A DNA stretch of 30,371 nucleotides. It comes from an uncultured bacterium (GTDB lineage: Bacteria; Cyanobacteriota; Vampirovibrionia; Gastranaerophilales; Gastranaerophilaceae). The notes under the pieces were generated by a model that saw nothing but the letters and a program-made list of their open reading frames with translations, did not search any database and had not been told where the DNA came from. How positions within the stretch are numbered: position 1 is the first letter of the stretch; each line of letters begins with the position of its first letter. Of this stretch, positions 1 to 7,399 are shown one piece after another. The stretch covers positions 1 through 30,371 of the forward strand of contig CABUAQ010000014.1 of NCBI GenBank assembly GCA_902489575.1, read 5' to 3'. Both the position numbers and the translations under genes were made by a program.

Positions 1-23
1 ACATAGTTGTAGAGAAAGATTGT

Positions 24-1127
24 ATGGCTAACGATAATTTGAAAGCTGCCAGAAAAGCTAAAAATGATGAATTTTATACTCAATGGGCTGATATAGAAAA
101 AGAGATAATGGCTTATATTGATTATACCCCTGATGTTTTTAGAGATAAAACTATTTTACTTCCTTGTGATGATCCCGAATGGTCAAATTTTACCAAGTTC
201 TTTGCACAAAATTTTGAAGCTTTTGGATTAAAAAAACTTATTAGTACAAGTTACGCTTATGAAAGCAAAAAGGTAAATATACCTTATCAAGCATCTTTAT
301 TTGAAGAACAAGCACCACATTTTGATCCGGATATAAACAAAATAAGAGGAAAAATTTTTACACTTGATCATGATTCAAATCAAAACGGTGTTATTGACAT
401 AGATGATTTGGAATGGCAATATTTAGCAGGGGACGGAGATTTCAGAAGTGATGAAGTTAAAAATTTACGTGATGAAGCAGATATTATCATCACAAACCCG
501 CCTTTTAGTCTGTTCAGAGAGTTTTTAGCCTGGATAATTGAAGCTGATAAAAAATTTATTATAATTGGTAACAAAAATGCTATAACATACAAAGAAGTAT
601 TTTTTCTCATTAAATTAAACAAAATTTGGGTAGGAAAAACACCAATGAGTGTGGATTTGTTATTTGACATTCCAAAATCATGTGCAGAAAGATTAGTTGC
701 CAGTGGAAAAATAGGGAGTTCATATCGTATAGTTGACAGTATAGTAAAAGGGCGTTCACAATCGATATGGTTTACCAATATTGAACACGGCAAACGTCAT
801 CAGCCCCTGCAATTGATGACGATGGCAGATAATATCAAACACAGTAAGCACAAAGAAATTAGAGAACACGGCTACTTAAAATATGATAATTATAATGCTA
901 TAGAAGTTCCTTTCACTGATGCAATACCAAGTGATTATGATGGTGTAATGGGCGTTCCCATAAGTTTTTTGGACAAATATTGCCCCGAACAGTTCGATTT
1001 ACTGGGTATTATGAACACCGGAGAAGAAAATGCGGGTATAAGATATCCCAATACCCCTCATGGACGTCCTGTAGTCAATGGGAAAGAGATATATCTTCGT
1101 ATATTGATAAAAAAGCGAGGTAACTAA
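24..1127 (+). CDS. EcoRI-type adenine-specific DNA methyltransferase
   Basis: Predicted N6-adenine DNA methyltransferase of the EcoRI methylase family (367 aa), transferring a methyl group from SAM to adenine in a specific DNA site. The N terminus KAARKAKNDEFYTQ (residues 7-20) followed by PCDDPEWSNF (47-56) is the family signature, and IIITNPPFSLFREF (155-168) carries the NPPF catalytic motif. ATG at 24 fits the usual family N terminus, but the frame stays open leftwards to the window edge and there is only a weak SD, so a longer start cannot be excluded. Its stop overlaps the start of the DUF262-HNH gene by one base, implying translational coupling. The family is clear; the target sequence cannot be read from the protein. 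It could protect DNA from the neighbouring nuclease or act as an orphan methylase. Confidence 0.9.
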   Translation: MANDNLKAARKAKNDEFYTQWADIEKEIMAYIDYTPDVFRDKTILLPCDDPEWSNFTKFFAQNFEAFGLKKLISTSYAYESKKVNIPYQASLFEEQAPHFDPDINKIRGKIFTLDHDSNQNGVIDIDDLEWQYLAGDGDFRSDEVKNLRDEADIIITNPPFSLFREFLAWIIEADKKFIIIGNKNAITYKEVFFLIKLNKIWVGKTPMSVDLLFDIPKSCAERLVASGKIGSSYRIVDSIVKGRSQSIWFTNIEHGKRHQPLQLMTMADNIKHSKHKEIREHGYLKYDNYNAIEVPFTDAIPSDYDGVMGVPISFLDKYCPEQFDLLGIMNTGEENAGIRYPNTPHGRPVVNGKEIYLRILIKKRGN

Positions 1128-2287
1128 TGAAAACAGAACTGCAGACTCAATGGACTGTAAAGGATATTTGCGAGGGGTTCGTTTATAACGAACTTGAGGG
1201 GAAGGGTTTATATGGAATGGACGGAAAGTTAACCATTCAACCTGAATATCAACGTAACTATATCTATGCTGACGGGAAAAAAGATGTTGCCGTTATTGAT
1301 TCTGTATTAAAGGGTTATCCTATTGGTTTGATTTATTTTAACAGACGCGAAGACGGACAACTTGAAGTGTTAGACGGGCAGCAGCGTATTACAAGTTTAG
1401 GACGTTTTGTTACAAGCAGATTCGCTATTGTTGAAAATGGTATGCAGCAATACTTCAGAGGTCTTGCAGAAGACAAAAAGCAAAAGATACTTGATACCAA
1501 ATTGTTAGTTTATGTCTGTGAAGGGACTGAAAGTGAAATAAAAGAATGGTTTAAAACTATAAATATTGCCGGAGTACCTTTAAATAAACAAGAAATTTTG
1601 AATGCTATATATTCAGGACCATTTGTTACTTTAGCCAAAGAAGAATTCAGTAACTCACAAAATGCTAATATTGCTAAATGGAGTTCTTATATCTCAGCTG
1701 CGGTAAACCGTCAAGAATTTTTGGAGTGCGCTCTATCCTGGGTAAGCAAAGGTAATATTGAAGATTATATGTCTATTCACAGGTATGATAACAGTATAAA
1801 TGAACTTAAAATTTATTTTAATTCAGTTATTGATTGGATTGACGGATTGTTTGAAGAAGTTCATTCAGAAATGAAAAATATTGATTGGGGTATTTTGTAC
1901 GAAACTTATCACAAAAATCCATATAGCAAAACCGAAATAAATACAAAAGTAGCTGAACTTTATGCTGATGAATTTGTTAAAAATAAAAAAGGAATATTTG
2001 AATACGTCCTTGGAAATTGTCAAAATAGCAAACTGCTTGAAATACGTATTTTTGAAGAACGTGATAAAAAAACAGTCTATGTACAACAAACACAAGAAGC
2101 AAAAGAAAAAGGAATTTCTAATTGCCCGTTATGTGCTTTAGGTAATGATAATAATAAAACACGTATATGGAAAATAAATGAGATGGATGCAGACCATGTT
2201 ACAGCCTGGTCAAATGGCGGAGCAACGGATATTACCAATTGTCAAATGTTATGCAAAATACATAATAGAGCAAAAGGGAATAAATAA
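1127..2287 (+). CDS. DUF262 domain protein with C-terminal HNH nuclease
   Basis: 386-aa probable DNA endonuclease. The N-terminal half is a DUF262 (ParB/GmrS-like) domain, with QPEYQRNY at residues 38-45 and VLDGQQRITS at 81-90; in GmrSD and SspE proteins this fold binds NTP and drives or cuts DNA. The C terminus is an HNH module: zinc pairs C333/C336 and C372/C376, DH at 356-357 and H379-N380 (CKIHNRAKGN). ATG at 1127 overlaps the methylase stop, so the two genes form an operon. Two roles are possible: restriction partner of the methylase, or a modification-dependent (type IV-like) nuclease. The sequence does not decide between them. All expected DUF262 and HNH motif residues are present, so the protein looks intact. 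Confidence 0.88.
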   Translation: MKTELQTQWTVKDICEGFVYNELEGKGLYGMDGKLTIQPEYQRNYIYADGKKDVAVIDSVLKGYPIGLIYFNRREDGQLEVLDGQQRITSLGRFVTSRFAIVENGMQQYFRGLAEDKKQKILDTKLLVYVCEGTESEIKEWFKTINIAGVPLNKQEILNAIYSGPFVTLAKEEFSNSQNANIAKWSSYISAAVNRQEFLECALSWVSKGNIEDYMSIHRYDNSINELKIYFNSVIDWIDGLFEEVHSEMKNIDWGILYETYHKNPYSKTEINTKVAELYADEFVKNKKGIFEYVLGNCQNSKLLEIRIFEERDKKTVYVQQTQEAKEKGISNCPLCALGNDNNKTRIWKINEMDADHVTAWSNGGATDITNCQMLCKIHNRAKGNK

Positions 2288-2302
2288 CTTTATTCCCTTT
2301 TT
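2272..2302. terminator. Bidirectional hairpin terminator between convergent genes
   Basis: Perfect 13-bp inverted repeat (2272-2284 pairing with 2289-2301) with a 4-base TAAC loop, containing GGGAATAAA and ending in a short T run. The stop codon of the HNH gene (2285-2287) lies in the loop. The small minus-strand gene ends at 2330, so the hairpin can serve both directions. Confidence 0.75.
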
Positions 2303-2329
2303 GTTTATAAACAAATTATACGTAAATAT

Positions 2330-2701
2330 TTATTCGTCTTCATCATCGTCATCTTTTTTTATTGCATCAACAACCATTTTTGCCATCTCTTTTGCGATAA
2401 CTTTCTGGGTATCAGCCGGACAATTTTGGAGCATATTCATTGCGGTTCTAAGTGTTGTATCAATATCATACCAGCGTCCGCGGCGGTTATCATCTAATCC
2501 CGAACCTACTGCGGAAATTATGTCATCAACAGCTTCAAATTTTTCATCTTCAATATTATGTTCAATAATAATTTTGATTAAGTTTAGCGCAACCCGGATT
2601 TGTGTTTGATCATCAGTTTCTTCCAAAGTTTTAACCGCTTCTGATAGTACGGGATCTTTATCATACCAGCGTCTGTATTGGTTAGAATATTCTTCTTTCA
2701 T
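2330..2701 (-). CDS. Small acidic-tailed protein with two RWYD repeats
   Basis: 123-aa protein of unknown function. It contains an internal duplication about 65 residues apart: residues 10-48 begin RRWYDKDPVLSEAVKTL and residues 75-113 begin GRWYDIDTTLRTAMNML; each ends in a hydrophobic helix (LIKIIIE and MAKMVVD). The last nine residues are all acidic after a KK pair. No signal peptide or membrane segment is visible. The start is supported by a strong SD (AGGAGG at 2710-2715, minus strand). It lies 49 bases downstream of fixX on the same strand and may be cotranscribed with it. I have the impression of similar single RWYD-type modules in Clostridia, but cannot assign a function. Confidence 0.75.
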   Translation of the reverse strand: MKEEYSNQYRRWYDKDPVLSEAVKTLEETDDQTQIRVALNLIKIIIEHNIEDEKFEAVDDIISAVGSGLDDNRRGRWYDIDTTLRTAMNMLQNCPADTQKVIAKEMAKMVVDAIKKDDDDEDE

Positions 2702-2750
2702 ACTTTATGCCTCCTTTATGATTTAATGTTTTAATTGTTTTTATTTATTT

Positions 2751-3026
2751 TTACCCCTGTTTAAAAGTTACTCCTTTTGTACCCTTAGGGTATTGCCAGT
2801 CAATTGCTTTATTTTCGCATGCAATTCTGCATGCTCCACATTCAAGACAATTTTCATAATTGACAATTAAGGATTGCGTTTCCTCATTCCACTCATATAC
2901 ATCTGCCGGACAAATATATGTGCAAGTTCTGTTTTGGCAAAGTTTGCATTTTTCATTATCCGGTTTAAGGTGTGAGCATGAGTCCGGAGAGTATTTTAGG
3001 GTGTATAATTTTTTATCTATATTCAT
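2751..3026 (-). CDS. fixX: FixX-like ferredoxin
   Basis: 91-aa ferredoxin-like partner of the ETF:quinone oxidoreductase FixC, carrying electrons from flavoprotein to quinone. I place the start at 3026: this ATG overlaps the fixC stop as ATGA, has GGAG about 9 bases upstream, and gives the N terminus MNIDKKLYTLKYSPD, which aligns with FixX N termini; an upstream in-frame ATG at 3041 is less likely. Cysteines C27, C30, C35 and C39 form one cluster region and C60, C63, C66 and C70 (CLECGACRIAC) the other, with C17 as an extra. The C terminus WQYPKGTKGVTF matches the FixX tail. It is translationally coupled to fixC. No fixA or fixB (ETF subunits) is in the window. Confidence 0.9.
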   Translation of the reverse strand: MNIDKKLYTLKYSPDSCSHLKPDNEKCKLCQNRTCTYICPADVYEWNEETQSLIVNYENCLECGACRIACENKAIDWQYPKGTKGVTFKQG

Positions 3027-4321
3027 AACAAAATACTCCATAATAATTTGATAATTGCCAGGCAGTCTTTAAATAGTTCAAAGATTTTTCTATCTGTGAA
3101 GATGCTTTTAATAAACTTGTGGTAGGATTCTTTTTTAGGAATTCCGTCAGTTGAGGTAAACATTTCAAAAAATGCATTGATTTTTTTTAAGTAATAACAC
3201 AGGAATGCTTTTTTTCTGGCATGCATTATGTCAAACAAGTTTTTGTATGTTTTCATATCTTTCATTACAAAAGAATTTTTCAATTTCTTTTCATACAAAG
3301 AAAGGGTTTTCCCGGAGAAGTCATTTAGATTTAAAGCTTTAATTGCCGTTTCACCTGCAAGTTTGCCGCTTATCATAGCAAGGTTTGTCCCCTCCCAGTG
3401 TAAGTTATTAACAAGCATTGCTGCATCTCCGACAACCATTACTCCGTTATCACAAAGTTTTGGGATTTTTTTAAATCCTCCCTCCGGAATTAAGTGAGCA
3501 GAATATTCCTTTAATTCTCCGCCCTCAATTAACGGTGCGATTGAAGGATGCTGTTTAAGTTCTTCTAAAAACTCGTACGGTCTACAATTTGCTTCAACAA
3601 GTTCATTTAGTGTGATACCGAGTCCTATTGTTACGGAGTCTGCGTTGGTATACATAAACCCAAGTCCCAGCATGCCAAGCATTGGGCCACCAAAAATTTC
3701 AACAACAGCACCTTCATCATCTTTAAGGTTGAATCGTTGATTAATAATATTTTTATCAAGTTTAATTACTTCTTTGACACTCAGTGCAACTTCTTTTGTT
3801 TCAATATCTTTTCTAAGCCCCGTTTGTTTTGCTAAAAGAGAGTTTACTCCGTCTGCCAGCACAACAATATCAGCATAATATTCTTCCAGTTCTGTTTTTA
3901 CGCCGATAACTTTATTTTTTTCTTTGATAAGTTCTCTTACAACTGTTTCTTCAACAATATAAACGCCTGCTTTGCGGGCTTCTTCTGCCGCCCAGCGGTC
4001 AAATTTCCCGCGAATAACAGAATAACTGGCATTATCATTTTTCCTGTATATAATCGATGTTGAATCAGTTTTTCCCAAAATTTTATAATTGTGTTCTATA
4101 TTACGTCTTTCAAGTGGGGCTTCTTCTTCAAAATTAGGAAAAATTTCCTTTGTAGCTGTTGTATAAATTGCTCCCCCAAAGACATTTTTACTGCCGGCAA
4201 ACAGTCCTCTTTCAATTAAAACAACCTGCTTCCCCGCTCTTGCAAGAGTTATTGCGCAAGATATACCGCCAGGACCTGCTCCAACTACTATTACTTCTGT
4301 TTTGTTTTCTTTTTTTAGCAT
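3023..4321 (-). CDS. fixC: FixC-like electron-transfer flavoprotein:quinone oxidoreductase
   Basis: 432-aa FAD-dependent dehydrogenase of the ETF-QO/FixC family, which passes electrons from an electron-transfer flavoprotein to membrane quinone. The N-terminal dinucleotide-binding motif is VVGAGPGGISCA (residues 12-23), followed by the acidic strand end LIERG. The second FAD motif is VVGDAAMLVNNLHWEGTNLA in the C-terminal third. A hydrophobic, aromatic-rich stretch near the C terminus (KAFLCYYLKKINAFFEMF) probably contacts the membrane. The ATG at 4321 is preceded by a GAGAGAAG SD and by a strong promoter at 4343-4371. The stop is coupled to fixX. FixCX normally works with FixAB, here presumably encoded elsewhere or replaced by another ETF. 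Confidence 0.9.
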   Translation of the reverse strand: MLKKENKTEVIVVGAGPGGISCAITLARAGKQVVLIERGLFAGSKNVFGGAIYTTATKEIFPNFEEEAPLERRNIEHNYKILGKTDSTSIIYRKNDNASYSVIRGKFDRWAAEEARKAGVYIVEETVVRELIKEKNKVIGVKTELEEYYADIVVLADGVNSLLAKQTGLRKDIETKEVALSVKEVIKLDKNIINQRFNLKDDEGAVVEIFGGPMLGMLGLGFMYTNADSVTIGLGITLNELVEANCRPYEFLEELKQHPSIAPLIEGGELKEYSAHLIPEGGFKKIPKLCDNGVMVVGDAAMLVNNLHWEGTNLAMISGKLAGETAIKALNLNDFSGKTLSLYEKKLKNSFVMKDMKTYKNLFDIMHARKKAFLCYYLKKINAFFEMFTSTDGIPKKESYHKFIKSIFTDRKIFELFKDCLAIIKLLWSILL

Positions 4322-4342
4322 ATAAAACTTCTCTCAATCTCA

Positions 4343-4371
4343 ATTATACACTAAAGTTTCGCACTTGTAAA
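4343..4371 (-). promoter_or_regulatory. Sigma-70-type promoter of fixCX
   Basis: On the minus strand TTTACA (4366-4371) is separated by 17 bases from a perfect TATAAT (4343-4348). The start codon of fixC at 4321 lies about 20 bases after the expected transcription start. Hexamers and spacing are near consensus. Confidence 0.75.
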
Positions 4372-4494
4372 ATAGTTAAAAAGGACTATTCTTTATATGG
4401 TATATACTGAGTAAATCAATTGTTAAATTACGTAAAATTTTAGCAAAAATTACTTGCGTTTTGTTTTAGTATGGATGAAAATACATAAAAACGG

Positions 4495-6966
4495 ATGTGT
4501 GAAATGTTAGTAAGTAGTGCAACAAATTTTCGAATAAATAAGCAACGATTGAAGCAGGAGTACATGTCTCCAAAAGTTGAGACTCCTAATTACATCTCAA
4601 AATTCTATTCACAATATAATAATCAAGATATTAAGAGACCTTTAAAAACAAATCCTTCAGATTTAAGTTTTAAAGGTCTTTCTTTAGGTTTATATAAACC
4701 GTTAGAAAAAACATATAGCGTAAAAGAGTTTTTGGAGTTTGCGGATCAGTATGTTGGTAAAATGGGCAGAGAGCTTCTTGAGGATATTACCGTAAAACAC
4801 GCTGACGAAACTAAAAAACTGATTAGTGTAAGCGGGGATAAGATTACAATTAACAAAAAAACAATTCCTCACCTTGCATTGGAAGGTGCATTATATCCGT
4901 TTAAGATATTACCCGGTGATATGCTTAATGGTGCAGTAGAACTTCTTGGAAAAATTCCGGGATTGAAGAACTGGGCAGCCAGAACTTTAGAACGGCCCCT
5001 TTTCAAGAATATCAGGCAACGATCCAAAATCGATGCAAAAATTAACTCACTTACAGGTTTAATTACATTTAGAGATATGAAGCTTAGCGGTGCTTTAGAA
5101 TCGTTTGCAAAATCTCAGGGTAAGAGCGTATCTGATTTATCTGCTGATGAAATTGCAAAAATTACAAAAGATGTTAATGAAAAAATGGGTTCAAAAATTT
5201 TTCAAACAGAATTGAAACAGTTTGACCCGAAATCAGGCAACTATGATACAAAACATGAACGAGCCTTGAATAGACTTGTTTCGGGTTTGCCGCCTGCAAT
5301 CTTTTTGGCAAATGATGCATATAACTTGTCTAGAATGATGGATGATGACTCTAAAGAAGCTGAAAAAGAAAGAAAAATTAGATTTAAACAGGAAGTTAGC
5401 AGAATTTTAACAAGCGGTTATCTGACATTGATTACAATGGGAGCTTTTCAGAAATTTATTAATAAATCGAAAGGCGGCATTGTTCTTACAACAGGTATCA
5501 CGGTTCTTGTAACAGAAATGTTCTCACGTTTGTCTAACGGGAAACATATTACAAGGCTCACTCCAGAAGAAGCAAGAAAAGAAAATGAACGTAAAAATGC
5601 TCCTGAAGCTAAGATTAAACCTGTTACATTCAAGGCTGAAGAAGATAAAACATTATCTGGTGATGTTCAGTCCAAACATAAAGAGCAGCACAAACCGTTA
5701 CTTTCATTTGATACGGTTATAAAGGCTTCCGCTATTGTTCTTGGTACAGGCTATGCGATAAAAGGATTTAAAAATATTCCGGCTGTTAAGAATGCTGCAT
5801 TAAATTATTTTAAAAATATGCAAGTTAATAATCCTGAAAAATTTACTAAATTAGGTATAAAAGATCTTAATTTAGATGAAGCAGTTAAAATATTTGAAGA
5901 AAAAGTTGTATACAAACCTTTCAAAGATTTATATAAATCTTTGACTTCGGAAAAGTATACTGTTGATGAAAATAAATTTAATAAAGTGGTGAGTACTCTT
6001 AGAGAAAACGGGTTTGAAAAACTTGCTAATCAGTATGAACAAGTTGGTAGAACTGCATTGAAAACTAGTGACGGTAAATCAATTATTGATCTCGGTTCTA
6101 AGGATAAAACAGTTAAACCTCTTGTAGATTTTGTTATTGCGCCGTTCAAATTTATGTGGAATACGGTTACACTTCCATATTGGATGGTTGATGAGAAACT
6201 TATGAGTGTATTCAGGAAGTCTAAACCGCCTAAATCTGTTAAAGATATTGAAGCTCTTGCAAACAGTTTTGATAAAATCTGTAAGCAGGCAGAAGCTTTG
6301 AGTAAAAAAGGTATATCAAAAGAACAGTTTCAGGATTATATTCAAATTAATCTTTTAAAAGCATTTAATGTAGATTCGCTGTCCAGTGTGTCAAATGCAG
6401 AATTGTCAAATCTTGCAAAAACAGCAGCATCTATTGCGACTATTTGGTTCTTAATGACAGACAACTACAATATGGTTATGTTAAAATCAAACGGTAACGA
6501 TAAAGATGGTGCTAATACCAAGTTTAAAGAAAGATTTGTTCAAGAAGGTTCAAGGTTGTTCTATCAAACATTATTGATTGATTTGTTTAACTCAACATTT
6601 AGAAATCAATATAATTCCTCATTACTTGGAATGAGCTGGATTACCCTGACAAATACAACATTAGGTGAAATGCTTACAAGATCTTCTGTTGGTACACCTT
6701 TAAAAGCTCACACAAGAGATGAGCTTATTGAGATAGAAACTAAACAAAATAATTCAACAGGCTTTACTAAAAAATATTATAACTTTATGCAAAGATTAAC
6801 AGGTAAACGTTCAATCAAATCTTATGAAGTTGCACCTAGAAATTCCCAACCTGCACTAAAAGTCCAGGATAGTGTCCAGGTATCATCGCAAACAACTATT
6901 CCCAGTATTTCGTCAAACAACATAGTATTTCAAGACGGGACACTTCAACAAATGATAAGAGGTTAA
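4495..6966 (+). CDS. Large membrane-associated protein of unknown function (SFKG motif)
   Basis: 823-aa protein I cannot assign to a characterised family. Visible features: a polar, probably disordered N terminus with NPSDLSFKGLSLGLY (residues 53-67), an SFKG-type motif I associate with unknown proteins of gut Melainabacteria; a hydrophobic pair around TSGYLTLITMGAF and GGIVLTTGITVLVTEMF; a charged linker (EEARKENERKNAPEAK); further hydrophobic helices (ASAIVLGTGYAIKG, VIAPFKFMWNTVTLPYWM, AASIATIWFLM); and a low-complexity Ser/Gln-rich C terminus. There is no classical signal peptide. The start is uncertain: ATG at 4495 or, with better SD spacing to GGATG, ATG at 4504. It stands alone between divergent fixC and convergent gyrB. 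It may be a membrane or cell-surface scaffold, but that is a guess. Confidence 0.8.
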   Translation: MCEMLVSSATNFRINKQRLKQEYMSPKVETPNYISKFYSQYNNQDIKRPLKTNPSDLSFKGLSLGLYKPLEKTYSVKEFLEFADQYVGKMGRELLEDITVKHADETKKLISVSGDKITINKKTIPHLALEGALYPFKILPGDMLNGAVELLGKIPGLKNWAARTLERPLFKNIRQRSKIDAKINSLTGLITFRDMKLSGALESFAKSQGKSVSDLSADEIAKITKDVNEKMGSKIFQTELKQFDPKSGNYDTKHERALNRLVSGLPPAIFLANDAYNLSRMMDDDSKEAEKERKIRFKQEVSRILTSGYLTLITMGAFQKFINKSKGGIVLTTGITVLVTEMFSRLSNGKHITRLTPEEARKENERKNAPEAKIKPVTFKAEEDKTLSGDVQSKHKEQHKPLLSFDTVIKASAIVLGTGYAIKGFKNIPAVKNAALNYFKNMQVNNPEKFTKLGIKDLNLDEAVKIFEEKVVYKPFKDLYKSLTSEKYTVDENKFNKVVSTLRENGFEKLANQYEQVGRTALKTSDGKSIIDLGSKDKTVKPLVDFVIAPFKFMWNTVTLPYWMVDEKLMSVFRKSKPPKSVKDIEALANSFDKICKQAEALSKKGISKEQFQDYIQINLLKAFNVDSLSSVSNAELSNLAKTAASIATIWFLMTDNYNMVMLKSNGNDKDGANTKFKERFVQEGSRLFYQTLLIDLFNSTFRNQYNSSLLGMSWITLTNTTLGEMLTRSSVGTPLKAHTRDELIEIETKQNNSTGFTKKYYNFMQRLTGKRSIKSYEVAPRNSQPALKVQDSVQVSSQTTIPSISSNNIVFQDGTLQQMIRG

Positions 6967-7012
6967 TTTAACTAATCACATTCAACTTTTTTGCATTGAC
7001 CGCTTTTAGCTT

Positions 7013-7387
7013 TCAAGAGAGTACTTTTGAAGTATCTGCGCGGTAGCTTTTACCACTATACGGATCCCAGAAAACTATATTTTTGACAGGGTTGTTATTT
7101 TATCTAAAGCAATATCGCAGGTCTCATTAGGAAATGTACAAACATAGCAGGACATAAAGGTCTGTATACTGCATTTTTCGTTTTGCAGCAGTTGTGCTGC
7201 TATTTGTGGTGTAAGAAATGAACATTTAGGATCTACTACTATAGTGTTTGTCTTGTTTAAGCTCAATCATACAGACTTTATCACCTTGGTAATAATAATT
7301 ACAGGAATAAAATCCGGGTTTCACATTCTGGACAGCAAGAGCTATCCCAGGAATAAGCACCAGCCCTGTCAGCAAAATTTTTTCCAT
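7013..7387 (-). pseudogene. Small secreted Cys-containing protein, apparently double-frameshifted
   Basis: Twelve bases after the gyrB stop an ATG (7385-7387), with SD AGAGGG overlapping that stop, begins a signal peptide MEKILLTGLVLIPGIALA followed by PGFYSCNYYYQGDKVC. This frame stops at 7226-7228. The +1 frame, open from 7266 to a stop at 7075, continues plausibly (VVDPKCSFLTPQIAAQLL, then a CYVCTFPNETC-type segment). Near 7078-7090 the original frame again becomes protein-like (NIVFWDPYSGKSYRADTS) and ends at 7013. ATG and final stop are in the same frame, 124 codons apart, so two compensating one-base shifts would restore a single secreted protein. It may be a pseudogene, two overlapping small genes, or sequence error. 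No function can be assigned. Confidence 0.5.
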
Positions 7388-7399
7388 TATTTCAACCCT

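Noticed and set aside
380..793. Open frame on the minus strand inside the methylase gene
   Set aside because: Lies wholly inside a clear gene, with no SD and no recognisable domain; a shadow frame.
2178..2609. Open frame on the plus strand across the HNH end and the RWYD gene
   Set aside because: Ser-rich translation antisense to a repeat-containing gene with a strong SD, and it crosses a terminator.
4420..4435. TTGTTAAATTACGTAA as a Rex-type operator between fixC and the 823-aa gene
   Set aside because: Only one half-site matches; the second half (TTAACAA) is missing.
7005..7068. tRNA-like fold on the minus strand (GGGATCCGTATAGTGGTAA and a 7-base loop TTCAAAA)
   Set aside because: No T arm with GTTCRA and no matching acceptor stem; the stretch is better explained as the end of the frameshifted small gene.
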